Shown here: positions 20,221-28,474 of the stretch, piece by piece
How positions within the stretch are numbered: position 1 is the stretch's first letter
Layout of the letters: each line of letters starts with the position of its first letter
NCBI RefSeq assembly: GCF_014322795.1
Contig: NZ_JAASTT010000008.1
Location: 62,001 to 126,000 of the forward strand
Source of the DNA: Paenilisteria portnoyi
GTDB taxonomy: Bacteria > Bacillota > Bacilli > Lactobacillales > Listeriaceae
DNA length: 64,000 nt
Direction of reading: 5' to 3'
Position numbers and translations under genes: made by a program
Notes under the pieces: generated by a model
Database searches by the model: none
What the model was told of the DNA's origin: nothing
Seen by the model: only the letters and a program-made list of their open reading frames with translations

Positions 20221-20877
20221 ATGATGAAATGGTGTAGAGCTTTTTTTGTTATGTATATATTGTATATTATGTTTATTTTGGACGGATATTATTTTATGAT
20301 TTTAAATGTATCTTTGGCATATATCCCTCTTGAATTAGCAGCATTGGTTTATAGGAAACAGCGCAAAGCTTATCTATTTTGGCCGATTGCTTTTTTATGG
20401 CTGTTATTCTTTCCGAATGCCCCGTACTTGTTGACTGATTTCTTTCATCTAGAGGGCTTGCGTGTGAGTGTCGCTGGAACGGGTATTTTCTCAAGTGACC
20501 CGTATATTTGGGGGCGTTTTACTGCACTAACTGTGGGTGTTTGTTTTGGCCTATATACTGGGTTTGTTTCGCTTAAATGGATGTTAGATGAGTGGATGAT
20601 TCGCCGTAAATCGTCGCGTGCGCTTGTTTATTGGACGACATTTGTCGGGATTTCAGCTTTGTCGGGATACGCGATCTATTTAGGACGCTTTGCTCGGTTG
20701 CATTCTGTTTACCTTTTTACGGAGCCACTTTATTCGATACAGCAGATGATCGATGCCTTTTCGTATGAGATGAGTTACTTTGTTTTGTGTTTTATGGTGA
20801 TTCAGGCGATTGTGTATGTCGTATTTTTGACTGTTGGCTTATTAATTTTTTTTAGCAAAAACATCTGCTACTTTTAG
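20221..20877 (+). CDS. DUF1361 membrane protein
   Basis: A 218-aa integral membrane protein with about six hydrophobic segments. The segment WLLFFPNAPYLLTDFFHL is the DUF1361 signature. The family is uncharacterised; some members lie near cell-surface or polysaccharide genes. The preceding GGGGG-type box is a plausible ribosome-binding site. The 3' end overlaps the convergent pyruvyltransferase-like gene by 36 bp, with no terminator between them, an unusually tight arrangement. Confidence 0.85.
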   Translation: MMKWCRAFFVMYILYIMFILDGYYFMILNVSLAYIPLELAALVYRKQRKAYLFWPIAFLWLLFFPNAPYLLTDFFHLEGLRVSVAGTGIFSSDPYIWGRFTALTVGVCFGLYTGFVSLKWMLDEWMIRRKSSRALVYWTTFVGISALSGYAIYLGRFARLHSVYLFTEPLYSIQQMIDAFSYEMSYFVLCFMVIQAIVYVVFLTVGLLIFFSKNICYF

Positions 20878-22377
20878 TGCCATGCGCGCAGCTTTTCGCT
20901 CTGTTGTGCGTTTATAGTAGTCTGCCTCCTTCTTCTTTTGCTGAAGTTCTGTTGTTGTTTTCGCTAGCTTTTGCGCGCTTAATTCTAGCTGATTGTCTCG
21001 CTCAACGTTTTTCGCCTCTGTACTGATGATTTTCTGTTCTGCTACTTGAAGCTTCCGCTGTTCATTACTCACGTTTTGTTTTAAAGTACGAATTTGTTGC
21101 TCCCGTTTATTGATTTCAAGATCCACCTTAATAACCGCCTTTTCTTTCACAATTTCTGTTACTTGCGCTAGTCTCTGGAATATCTCCTCTTTTGAACAAG
21201 CCGTAATTGGTACAATACCTTTCGAAAATTCAACGTCTTTTAAAAAGGAGTCCATTGGTGCGTCTTTGCGATTTTTGTCAGCCTTATAAATATGGTCTAT
21301 TTTATTATAATCAAGGAAATCTAAATAGTTATCAAAATTAGCTGCTTGCACTTTTTCTGCAGAATGAATATCTACTTTTTCAAGGAGCTCCTCTAAGTTA
21401 TTGAAGCTAGTTAATGCTTCGGCAGTCACATGAGGCAACTGATGATACGCGGCAAGCTCCCGCATTCTAGCATCTTGCACAAAAGAAATATTTGGCGTGC
21501 CTACAATTGTTGCCGTAACATTTCCATGTAAACGTGATCCAATGCTAAAACTCGTCCGCTTCATCTCATCTAGCCAAGCTTGCATACTAGTGAAATATTT
21601 TACCTTACCTTCTTGATAATACTTAGAAGCAATAGACGTTGGATAATTAGATATATCACTCACCACTCCTGGTCCACCTGCATAGGTAAGAAATAATTCA
21701 TCATATAGTTGCGGAATAAAGTTATAATTACCATATTGTGCAGTTACTTTGTTCAAGAATTCGATGGATGTTTCTAGTGCAACAGGCGAAGCATTAATCG
21801 CGATTGGAGAATTTTTATGTAAATCAAGTGAACGAATCTTTAATTCTCTGCCAAATGTATACAGTGATGGACAGCCTATAACGCGATGATCTACACCTTC
21901 TTTAAAGCCTAATTTCGTTAAGTATTCTGAGGTGATCTCTCCTCTCAAGCCAATCTGACCTGATTTTTCTAGCACAGCGCTTACAAATGCCTTCACATCT
22001 TCATCGAAAATAAAATCTTCTCCTAGTTTAGGTTCATAAGGTGCACGTAACCCGACTCCAATGACATAAACAGGAATTGTCAGTCGTTTAATCAATTGTG
22101 TATATGCTCTCAACATCCATCTAAAATCTTCTCGAAAAGCGTCTGCCAGAGGTATAATGTACGCATCATACGTCTCATTTATTTCGTCTGCCAAATTCGG
22201 ATTAGCGAAATACCCATCAGAAAATAACTCGACATCCTCCTTCCATAGTGTTCGAAAAATGCTATACTGATATGCCAAATTACCATTATTGTAACCCGTA
22301 CGATCTTTTGTAAGTATCTCTTCAGCTGAAAAAGAATCTATTGGTCGCATCCCACTGCGAACTAATATTTTTTTCAT
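20842..22377 (-). CDS. Polysaccharide pyruvyltransferase family protein with coiled-coil tail
   Basis: A 511-aa protein. Residues 1 to about 390 resemble the PS_pyruv_trans (CsaB/WcaK) fold: YNNGNLAYQYSIFRTL near the N-terminus, IPVYVIGVGLRAPYE, ISLRGE-type segment IGLRGEITSEYL, IGCPSLYTFG and FSIGSRLHGNVTATIVGTP, where SRLHG is the diagnostic motif. Such enzymes transfer pyruvate from PEP to surface glycans. The C-terminal 90 residues are a Lys/Glu/Gln-rich coiled coil ending in basic helices. The start has a GGGATGTGC region but no strong ribosome-binding site. An RNA gene with its own terminator lies upstream. Confidence 0.85.
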   Translation of the reverse strand: MKKILVRSGMRPIDSFSAEEILTKDRTGYNNGNLAYQYSIFRTLWKEDVELFSDGYFANPNLADEINETYDAYIIPLADAFREDFRWMLRAYTQLIKRLTIPVYVIGVGLRAPYEPKLGEDFIFDEDVKAFVSAVLEKSGQIGLRGEITSEYLTKLGFKEGVDHRVIGCPSLYTFGRELKIRSLDLHKNSPIAINASPVALETSIEFLNKVTAQYGNYNFIPQLYDELFLTYAGGPGVVSDISNYPTSIASKYYQEGKVKYFTSMQAWLDEMKRTSFSIGSRLHGNVTATIVGTPNISFVQDARMRELAAYHQLPHVTAEALTSFNNLEELLEKVDIHSAEKVQAANFDNYLDFLDYNKIDHIYKADKNRKDAPMDSFLKDVEFSKGIVPITACSKEEIFQRLAQVTEIVKEKAVIKVDLEINKREQQIRTLKQNVSNEQRKLQVAEQKIISTEAKNVERDNQLELSAQKLAKTTTELQQKKKEADYYKRTTERKAARMALKVADVFAKKN

Positions 22378-22484
22378 CCTTGCACATCCCTTTTTTTGTC
22401 ATTCTAGTTCAGTATATCAGTTCCTAAATAATTGCGCAATTCAAATGAAACGATATTTGACACTATATTCCGTAAAAAAGCATA

Positions 22485-22525
22485 AAAAAATGCAGATGAT
22501 GTATTTTACTACACCTTCTGCATTT
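22485..22525 (-). terminator. Terminator of the tRNA-like RNA
   Basis: On the minus strand AAATGCAGA-a-GGTGTA pairs with TACATC-a-TCTGCATTT, followed by a run of T. This excellent intrinsic terminator begins only about eight bases after the tRNA-like element and precedes the pyruvyltransferase-like gene. Confidence 0.92.
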
Positions 22526-22532
22526 ATGTTTG

Positions 22533-22664
22533 ATCATCGGGTGTGGATTTGCACCACACAAACTCATATTTAAATCTTAACTTGTTTAAATGTACTTTAT
22601 TAATGTTGCTTTGCTTCGAAGTTCTTTGCAACTAAATGCGTCTACCTATTCCGCCACCGATAAT
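22533..22664 (-). ncRNA. tRNA-like small RNA, Leu-type D arm, no normal anticodon arm
   Basis: On the minus strand the ends pair as an 8-bp acceptor-like stem (ATTATCGG / CCGATGAT). A tRNA-Leu-type D region follows, TGGCGGAATAGGTAGACGC. Near the 3' end a T-arm-like hairpin TGTGG-TGCAAAT-CCACA adjoins the acceptor strand. Between them about 76 nt replace the usual anticodon and variable arms: GTTGC...GCAAC and ATTTAAA...TTTAAAT can form two further stems. There is no clear 7-nt anticodon loop and no CCA. It has its own promoter and terminator, so it is an independent small RNA. Function unknown; a decayed tRNA is the alternative. Confidence 0.75.
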
Positions 22665-22685
22665 GTTATTTTAACAACGGTATCT

Positions 22686-22714
22686 ATATTACCATGGATT
22701 CGGGAATAATGCAA
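22686..22714 (-). promoter_or_regulatory. Promoter of the tRNA-like RNA
   Basis: On the minus strand TTGCAT (22709-22714), a 17-bp spacer and TAATAT (22686-22691) form a good sigma-A promoter. The predicted start is about 15 nt before the acceptor-like stem. Confidence 0.7.
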
Positions 22715-22743
22715 GATTTTATTGTATTTCGCATTAGAAACTG

Positions 22744-23067
22744 TCAAAAAATGAGGCGAAGTAGCGCCATTATGACCACGCCTAAAATAACTGTCCATAG
22801 TAGACTGCGAGTAATCAAGGAGATAATAAGCGTTGCGATAACGGCAACTAATTCTAGCCAATGAATTTGAAAGCCCTGTACTCCGTTTGTCATGAAACTT
22901 TCAATGATAAGTGCGCTGAAAATGCAGAGTGGGATGTAACTTAGCCATTTTAGGACGGGTTCGGAAATTTGCATATTACGCATAACTAGAAACGGTAGCA
23001 TTCGCGGGATTGCGGTTACAAGTGAGCAACCTAATAGCATGAGAATAAATCCATAGCTGATGCTCAT
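22744..23067 (-). CDS. azlD: AzlD, branched-chain amino acid export subunit
   Basis: Small partner of the AzlCD (LIV-E, BrnFE) exporter. The 107-aa protein has about four hydrophobic segments and the family segment AIPRMLPFLVMRN. It overlaps azlC by four bases, so the pair is translationally coupled. AzlCD exports branched-chain amino acids and analogues such as 4-azaleucine in B. subtilis; the exact substrate here is inferred. Confidence 0.9.
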   Translation of the reverse strand: MSISYGFILMLLGCSLVTAIPRMLPFLVMRNMQISEPVLKWLSYIPLCIFSALIIESFMTNGVQGFQIHWLELVAVIATLIISLITRSLLWTVILGVVIMALLRLIF

Positions 23068-23768
23068 CGATCTGTCACCACCCCAATGGTTGCAACGATT
23101 AGCGTGGATAATACAACGGCTACATTTGTTGAAACGATAAAAGATAGACCTATCATGAAAATAAGCATGTATAGGATTAGAAACGAGATGTGGCGCAGTT
23201 TTGATTTTGGTACGCTTTGTAGTTGGAATACGAATAATGCGACAAACATGGCTGTGAGGGCAAAATCAAGACCGAATACTGCTGGATTTGGAATTAGTTT
23301 CCCAACAAGAGCGCCGAGTGCGCAAGCTACAATCCAGACGAGATACGCGGTGATGTTTAATCCGTTCATCCATGACGCATAAATCGGCTCTTTTTTCGCC
23401 AGTTTCATCGCTGCCACGCCAAAAGATTCATCGGTGACGAGTAGGCTAATTCCGATATTTTTGAGCATCGAGTCTTTTTGAAAATGTGGTGCTAAAGTTG
23501 CGCCTAGTAGAAAATGTCGAAAATTGACGATAAATGTCGTGACAATAATGGCCAATGTGGTGCTGTTCGTTAATAACATGGCACAAATAATGAATTGTGC
23601 AGCGCCTGCATAGACAAAAACCGCTAATAGTGTGACTTCTAAAATGCTCAAGTTTGCAGCAATACCAGCAACGCCAGTCGCTATCCCGATACTTATGTAA
23701 CCTAATAATGTTGGAATACAATCCTTTACACCTTGTTGGAAAGTGATGTTCCCCGTTTGATCTGACAT
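23064..23768 (-). CDS. azlC: AzlC, branched-chain amino acid export permease
   Basis: Large subunit of the AzlCD exporter, 234 aa. GVKDCIPTLLGYISIGIATG, LAVFVYAGAAQFI and FRHFLLGATLAPHF are characteristic, spread across about seven membrane segments. GTG and ATG alternatives are not needed: the start at 23768 follows an AGGGGCGTG-type box. It is the first gene of azlCD, divergent from the TetR-FusB pair, and I see no Lrp-type regulator gene beside it. Confidence 0.92.
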   Translation of the reverse strand: MSDQTGNITFQQGVKDCIPTLLGYISIGIATGVAGIAANLSILEVTLLAVFVYAGAAQFIICAMLLTNSTTLAIIVTTFIVNFRHFLLGATLAPHFQKDSMLKNIGISLLVTDESFGVAAMKLAKKEPIYASWMNGLNITAYLVWIVACALGALVGKLIPNPAVFGLDFALTAMFVALFVFQLQSVPKSKLRHISFLILYMLIFMIGLSFIVSTNVAVVLSTLIVATIGVVTDR

Positions 23769-23831
23769 GTGTCACGCCCCTTTTCTCTTTCTATTATCCT
23801 ATCAAATTTTGGCGTTTGTGACTAGCGCTTC

Positions 23832-23860
23832 TTGACATTCTGCCGATTTGGTTTTATACT
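23832..23860 (+). promoter_or_regulatory. Promoter of the TetR/FusB-type operon
   Basis: Consensus TTGACA (23832-23837), a 17-bp spacer and TATACT (23855-23860). Confidence 0.85.
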
Positions 23861-23870
23861 ATATAAAAAA

Positions 23871-23895
23871 TGACTCCGAAGTCAAATTATGACTT
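23871..23895 (+). promoter_or_regulatory. Overlapping inverted repeats, probable TetR operator
   Basis: TGACT-ccga-AGTCA (23871-23884) overlaps AAGTCA-AATTA-TGACTT (23879-23895). They begin ten bases after the -10 box, over or just past the transcription start, where a TetR dimer would block the promoter of its own operon. Confidence 0.75.
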
Positions 23896-23919
23896 GTTGT
23901 GCAAAAAGGTGGCCTCTAA

Positions 23920-24495
23920 ATGAATTGGAAGGAAAAACAAAAGTACGACCGAGAACAACTTATACTAGCGCAGGCCGAAAATATGTTATTTCAAACCACG
24001 GATAGCCAATTGAATATGGATGAACTCGCACTTGCTGTTGGAATTTCAAAAGGAACGCTATACAATCATTTTTCGAATAAAGATGCGATTATCGCGCGTA
24101 TCATGGAACGTAATGCACAGAATTTTTTGCAGATGATGCGGGAAACGATGATTAATGTCGATGATAGTTTGTTGAAATTGAAAACATTAATTCGGACGAT
24201 TATTCGAAATCCTTATTTTATTTTTGTATTGCGAAATAAGCCCAATATGACGGAAACGACGGAGCTTGTGCATATTTTCGAGCATATTTTAGACGAGCTT
24301 GGTGTCTTATTTAAGCACTTGCAGGCGCAGCGTTTGATTGACCCAGTCTACCCCACCCCTTTTTTAGTTTCCTACTTCATTCATCTATTCGATCCGGCTA
24401 TCTTTGACTATTTATTAAAAGAAGGTGTCCTTGAAGATCAAATTATTGCTTTGACGGAGCGATTTTTCTTCCACGGGACACAAAAGGAGATGTAA
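23920..24495 (+). CDS. TetR-family transcriptional regulator
   Basis: A 191-aa regulator. The N-terminal HTH is recognisable in LNMDELALAVGISKGTLYNH followed by FSNKDAIIARIM; the C-terminal ligand-binding and dimerisation domain is divergent, so no inducer can be predicted. It begins after an AAAGGTGG box and is followed after three bases by the FusB/FusC-type gene. The inverted repeats in its promoter suggest autoregulation and co-regulation of that gene. Confidence 0.92.
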   Translation: MNWKEKQKYDREQLILAQAENMLFQTTDSQLNMDELALAVGISKGTLYNHFSNKDAIIARIMERNAQNFLQMMRETMINVDDSLLKLKTLIRTIIRNPYFIFVLRNKPNMTETTELVHIFEHILDELGVLFKHLQAQRLIDPVYPTPFLVSYFIHLFDPAIFDYLLKEGVLEDQIIALTERFFFHGTQKEM

Positions 24496-24498
24496 GTA

Positions 24499-25140
24499 AT
24501 GCAAGCTTTTATAACAAATGCTAATTATCATTTTATTTTAAAACAAGCCATGAATGCTTTTTATGGCGCGCAAAATACGAACGATGAAGGAGTAAAAAAC
24601 GCGCTACGGTTTTTGTGTATCGACAAAGCGCAGGCGATTTTTGAAACATTGGAACCTGAGCAGGAGCAGCTGATTGGGGAGATTTTTCATATTCATTCCG
24701 AGGAAGAACTTGCTCATTTTGATGAACGATTGCAGGAGTTTCTGTTACCCTTCCCGATTGTGACGGATGCGACCGTGAAGAAATTGTTCCCAAAAGCCAA
24801 GAAATTGAAGGCCCCTACCCTACCTGATGCGGAAATGGAACGACTTGTATTTCTCGGATGGAACGATACGGGAGCTCAGAAAAAGTTCATTATCGCCAAG
24901 CATGATGGGAAATTAACTGGTGTTCAAGGTAGTTTTACCCCTGTTCCCAAGAAAGGTATCTGCGCTTTTTGTCACCAGAATGAGCGTGTTGGTTTGTTTA
25001 AGGCAGATATTAAGGCGAAAGGAAACACAGATAATTTCCGCGCCATTGGTCAGTATATTTGCGCTGACAGCCTCGCTTGTAGTGCGCATGTGCAAAGTAC
25101 GGATCGGCTGGATGCTTTTATTCGTGAGTTGAAATCCTGA
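24499..25140 (+). CDS. FusB/FusC-family EF-G-binding protein
   Basis: A 213-aa soluble protein. The N-terminal 120 residues form the four-helix EF-G-binding bundle type; the C-terminal half is the treble-clef zinc domain, with probable ligands Cys155 and Cys158 (CAFC), Cys188 or Cys194 and His197 (CADSLACSAH). FusB-type proteins bind EF-G and free ribosomes stalled by fusidic acid; chromosomal homologues in Listeria are known. It is coupled to a TetR regulator, which suggests inducible expression. Whether it gives resistance here is untested. Confidence 0.85.
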   Translation: MQAFITNANYHFILKQAMNAFYGAQNTNDEGVKNALRFLCIDKAQAIFETLEPEQEQLIGEIFHIHSEEELAHFDERLQEFLLPFPIVTDATVKKLFPKAKKLKAPTLPDAEMERLVFLGWNDTGAQKKFIIAKHDGKLTGVQGSFTPVPKKGICAFCHQNERVGLFKADIKAKGNTDNFRAIGQYICADSLACSAHVQSTDRLDAFIRELKS

Positions 25141-25184
25141 ATCTGGGTATACTGATAAAGATAACTTAAAGGAGGGTTTTAAAG

Positions 25185-25598
25185 ATGGCAGAACAACCAA
25201 ATTTGCTTTTTGTTAATTTAGCAGTAACGGATTTAGATAAGTCTATTGCGTTTTACAAGGCACTCGACTTTGAGTTTAACCCGCAATTCACGGATGAAAA
25301 CGCAACCTGCATGATTGTAAACGAGGGCGCGTTCGTGATGCTGCTCGTGGAGAAATTTTTCCAAAACTTTACGAAGAAATCTATCGCCGACTCGAAAACA
25401 ACAACCGAGGCTATTATGTCGATTTCGGTAAATAGTCGTGAAGAAGTTGACCAATTTGTCGAGAAAGCTCTGGCGGCAGGCGGAACAACATCGAATACGA
25501 AAATGGATGAAGGATTTATGTATAGTTGGAGTTTCCAAGATATCGATGGGCATTTATGGGAAGTTCTTTATATGGATTCTAGTGCGCTTAACGGATAA
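25185..25598 (+). CDS. VOC-superfamily (glyoxalase-fold) protein
   Basis: A 137-aa protein with two beta-alpha-beta-beta-beta repeats. FVNLAVTDLDKSIAFYKALDF at the N-terminus and WSFQDIDGHLWEVLYMD at the C-terminus are typical of the glyoxalase/bleomycin-resistance/dioxygenase superfamily, with His and Glu of the final motif as likely metal ligands. The start follows AAAGGAGGG. The substrate is not predictable. It may be read through from the FusB-type gene 45 bp upstream. Confidence 0.9.
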   Translation: MAEQPNLLFVNLAVTDLDKSIAFYKALDFEFNPQFTDENATCMIVNEGAFVMLLVEKFFQNFTKKSIADSKTTTEAIMSISVNSREEVDQFVEKALAAGGTTSNTKMDEGFMYSWSFQDIDGHLWEVLYMDSSALNG

Positions 25599-25617
25599 AA
25601 AGACCCGGCATATGCAA

Positions 25618-25664
25618 ACTAAAAGCTAGTTCCTCGATTATGCAGGAACTAGCTTTTAGTTTCT
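25618..25664. terminator. Bidirectional terminator, VOC gene and 150-aa gene
   Basis: A 17-bp stem ACTAAAAGCTAGTTCCT / AGGAACTAGCTTTTAGT between two convergent genes. Confidence 0.88.
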
Positions 25665-26117
25665 CTATTTCTTCGCATAATCCCCATATCCCTGCAAAAT
25701 AATCGGCATGATGGTATCGTGAAATGCGGTTAATTCATCCATATAATAGTTTATTTCTTGCTCCGTAACATCTATAGCACCTTCTTTTCTACGCTTCAAT
25801 AAAAATGCTTCCATCGCAGCTTCAAAGGAATCGCGATTGCGTAGCGCATCTTCTGCTGTTAGTCCGTTTTGTGCCTCTGTTTTCCCGAGGTTGTAATAAT
25901 CGAGTTGGGAGTAGCCTCCACCACTAATCCCGCGCAAGCCACTTGATACCGTTTTGACAATCGTCGTTCGGTATAATTGCACAAATTCAGGATGCTCTTC
26001 TAAAATAGTGTCGTGAAAATCAGTTGCATAGTAATTATCGAACCAGAACTCGACAAAACGAAAAATCTCCTTTGAAAAAAGCTTTGTGATCTCATTAGAT
26101 ATCAGTTTATCGTGCAT
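25665..26117 (-). CDS. Hypothetical protein, 150 aa
   Basis: I do not recognise the family. The protein is helical, acidic and rich in aromatic residues (RFVEFWFDNYYATDF), without signal peptide or membrane segment. The middle has a Gly-rich turn (GLRGISGGGYSQLDYYNLGK). The start follows AGGGTGGAG. It is a single gene ending at the shared terminator. The 210 bp upstream to tRNA-Ser show no other gene. Confidence 0.7.
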   Translation of the reverse strand: MHDKLISNEITKLFSKEIFRFVEFWFDNYYATDFHDTILEEHPEFVQLYRTTIVKTVSSGLRGISGGGYSQLDYYNLGKTEAQNGLTAEDALRNRDSFEAAMEAFLLKRRKEGAIDVTEQEINYYMDELTAFHDTIMPIILQGYGDYAKK

Positions 26118-26328
26118 TCACGCTCCACCCTTTGGTTATAAGACATAGCTTAATTGTACTTTTATATGTAACAAGATGCAACGTTTTTTTGTCATGTATA
26201 TTATCATTAATGTTCCTATTGCTCTACAAAACGGAACATATCTTCTCGCATTTAATATTTATACAAAAAATTTTCATTTAGGTATTGGCAAACGAAAGAA
26301 ATCGTGATACAATAATTCTTGTGCTTAT

Positions 26329-26418
26329 GGAGGAATACCCAAGTTTGGCTGAAGGGATCGGTCTTGAAAACCGACAGGCGGGTAAGACCGCGCGGGGGTT
26401 CGAATCCCTCTTCCTCCT
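26329..26418 (+). tRNA. tRNA-Ser (UGA)
   Basis: Acceptor stem GGAGGAA / TTCCTCC, anticodon stem-loop TCGGT-CTTGAAA-ACCGA with anticodon TGA, a long class II variable arm (AGGCGGGTAAGACCGC) and T-loop TTCGAAT. Ser codon UCA. CCA is not encoded, and the base after the acceptor stem is T instead of the usual G73. Confidence 0.95.
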
Positions 26419-26425
26419 TCATTAA

Positions 26426-26466
26426 TATAAAAAAGATTCGAGTCTACTTGATTCGGATCTTTTTTT
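26426..26466. terminator. Terminator between tRNA-Ser and the YbaK gene
   Basis: AAAAAAGAT pairs with ATCTTTTTTT around an imperfect inner stem. It can serve the tRNA on the plus strand and the convergent deacylase gene. Confidence 0.7.
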
Positions 26467-26468
26467 GT

Positions 26469-26951
26469 CTACATATCTCGACTTATTGCCACAAACTGCG
26501 CCCGAACTAGTCGCGCTAATGCTTGTGGATTCACACCTACTTGGAACCCCCTCTTGCCAGCTGAAACAAGAATACGCTCTTGTGATTCGGCAACATTCGC
26601 AATAAAAGTTGGAAACAGCTTCTTCATACCAATTGGTGAACAACCACCACGTATGTATCCCGTAACACTTTCCAGTTCCTTCATCGGAAGCATCTCCATT
26701 TTTTTATTCTGACTCGCCTTGGCTAGCCGTTTTAAATCGAGTTCTTGATTTCCTGGGATGCACGCAACAACGACACCAGTTTTATCGCCTTTGGTCACGA
26801 GTGTTTTATAGATTTTATCTGGCGGCAAATCGAGATCCAGCGCGACAGTCACAGCATCCATATGCTTATCTTGAAAGGGGATTTGATAGAGTTCATAGGG
26901 TATTTTTTGTTGATCCAGGATTCTGCCGACATTAGTTTTTGGAATTTTCAT
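26469..26951 (-). CDS. ybaK: YbaK-type Cys-tRNA(Pro) deacylase
   Basis: A 160-aa trans-editing protein that hydrolyses Cys mischarged onto tRNA-Pro. Family features are ALDLDLPPDKIYKTLVTKGD, the catalytic-Lys region, VVVACIPGNQELDLKRLAKA, and GYIRGGCSPIGMKK, where G-G-C-S-P-I-G is diagnostic. The start at 26951 follows GGAGGG. It is monocistronic and convergent with tRNA-Ser. Some members prefer other substrates, but the YbaK/EbsC assignment is secure. Confidence 0.93.
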   Translation of the reverse strand: MKIPKTNVGRILDQQKIPYELYQIPFQDKHMDAVTVALDLDLPPDKIYKTLVTKGDKTGVVVACIPGNQELDLKRLAKASQNKKMEMLPMKELESVTGYIRGGCSPIGMKKLFPTFIANVAESQERILVSAGKRGFQVGVNPQALARLVRAQFVAISRDM

Positions 26952-27008
26952 CGTTTTCCCTCCAAAAAACAGGTACTCTATGTAAAATCAGAATACCTGC
27001 TATCATGT

Positions 27009-27464
27009 TTAACTTACGATTTCATCATCCGAAACGCTTTCTTTGCGATCCCATTTCACGATGATTTTCACGGTTTTCTTGCGTTTATCTACTTCTTCAT
27101 AGCTTTCTGAATACAACTGTTTTTGATGCTGTATTTGTTCCGCGATAAAACCGGCTTCTAGCTTAAACGTTGCATCGCTATCATTCGTCAGACGGAGCGC
27201 CACCATTTCGCCATGTAACAAAATATGCATTTCGTCTTTCTTCTCGCTACTCACTTCTAAATCGCCGAATGATGCTTTTCGGAAAAAGTCTGCCAGCTCC
27301 TCAAGCGTTTCCAGTGGATATTTACGCGCGAGTTCTTTTCCTGCCCAGTATAAAATATGTGGCGTTTCTTCACCTAACACATTCGGCAATAGCGTATCGC
27401 GAATTAATTCATATCCAAAAACCGGTATCATTTTTTCATTTACAACTTCATTATTTTCTGTCAT
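27009..27464 (-). CDS. YslB-like DUF2507 protein
   Basis: A 151-aa soluble protein of the DUF2507 family (B. subtilis YslB), whose fold resembles V4R/haem-NO-binding-like domains. FGYELIRDTLLPNVLGEETPH and ILYWAGKELARKYP are the conserved N-terminal part. It is divergent from racE, the same neighbour as in L. monocytogenes and B. subtilis. Function unknown. The ribosome-binding site is weak (GCGGGG). Confidence 0.85.
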   Translation of the reverse strand: MTENNEVVNEKMIPVFGYELIRDTLLPNVLGEETPHILYWAGKELARKYPLETLEELADFFRKASFGDLEVSSEKKDEMHILLHGEMVALRLTNDSDATFKLEAGFIAEQIQHQKQLYSESYEEVDKRKKTVKIIVKWDRKESVSDDEIVS

Positions 27465-27667
27465 TCACAGTACCCCGCTTTCTTCTCCACTTTATTATAC
27501 CCAGAAAACCTTCAAAATAGAAACATCAACCTGCAAAATCCGTAAAAAAACTATAAAATCATCAAAAAACTTGCGAAAACGGCGAAAAAATAAGAAAATG
27601 GAGAGTATAATCCAAATTTGTAGTATACTTATAGGAAGACGAAAATATAGAAATTGAGGCGAGACGT

Positions 27668-28474
27668 GTGAAAAGAGCAATTGGTTTTATTGATTCGGGT
27701 GTTGGTGGACTGACGGTTGTCAAAGAAGTCCTCAAACAGTTGCCCCACGAACAAATATATTATCTAGGTGACACCGCACGTTGCCCATATGGCCCGCGTG
27801 ATAGTCAGGAAGTGCATCAATTTACGTGGGAGATGACGAATTTCCTCGTAGATCGCAATATAAAAATGCTCGTTATCGCTTGTAATACAGCAACCGCAGC
27901 GGCCTTGGCGGATATTCGTGAAAAACTAGATATTCCGGTTATCGGCGTCATCCAGCCTGGTTCTCGCGCGGCTCTGAAAGCAACGAAAAACAACCGGATT
28001 GGCGTCCTTGGTACGATTGGAACGGTGCAAAGTATGGCGTATCCGAAAGCTTTGAAAGGGCTAAATCGCCGTGTTGAAGTGGATTCGCTCGCCTGTCCAA
28101 AGTTCGTATCGGTCGTTGAGAGTCGCGAGTATAAAAGCGCGATCGCTAAAAAAATCGTTGCAGAGTCCCTACTCCCACTGAAGAGTACGAAAATAGATAC
28201 GATTATTCTGGGCTGTACACATTATCCGCTACTCAAAACATTGATTGAGAATTTCATGGGTTCAGATGTGGCGGTTATTAATTCTGGCGAGGAGACAGCA
28301 AGTGAAGTCAGTGCTTTACTAGATTATCACGATTTGCTAGACCATGATGAAATTGGTGCAAATCATCGGTTTTTCACGACTGGTTCTGTCTCCATTTTTC
28401 AAGATATTGCACAAGATTGGTTGGATGTTCCAGACATGCAAGTGGAACATATTAAATTAGGAGGTGCGTCGTGA
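27668..28474 (+). CDS. racE: Glutamate racemase
   Basis: Supplies D-glutamate for peptidoglycan. The 268-aa enzyme has the N-terminal signature [20 protein letters not shown] and the two catalytic cysteines in [10 protein letters not shown] and [10 protein letters not shown]. The start is GTG, with a GAGGCG box. It heads an operon in which each gene touches or overlaps the next: racE-rph-rdgB-phosphodiesterase, as in other Listeria. Confidence 0.96.
   Translation: MKRAIGFIDSGVGGLTVVKEVLKQLPHEQIYYLGDTARCPYGPRDSQEVHQFTWEMTNFLVDRNIKMLVIACNTATAAALADIREKLDIPVIGVIQPGSRAALKATKNNRIGVLGTIGTVQSMAYPKALKGLNRRVEVDSLACPKFVSVVESREYKSAIAKKIVAESLLPLKSTKIDTIILGCTHYPLLKTLIENFMGSDVAVINSGEETASEVSALLDYHDLLDHDEIGANHRFFTTGSVSIFQDIAQDWLDVPDMQVEHIKLGGAS

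Noticed and set aside
22533-22664. tRNA-Leu interrupted by a group I intron
   Set aside because: The insert is far too short for a group I intron, and no spliced form yields a proper anticodon arm.
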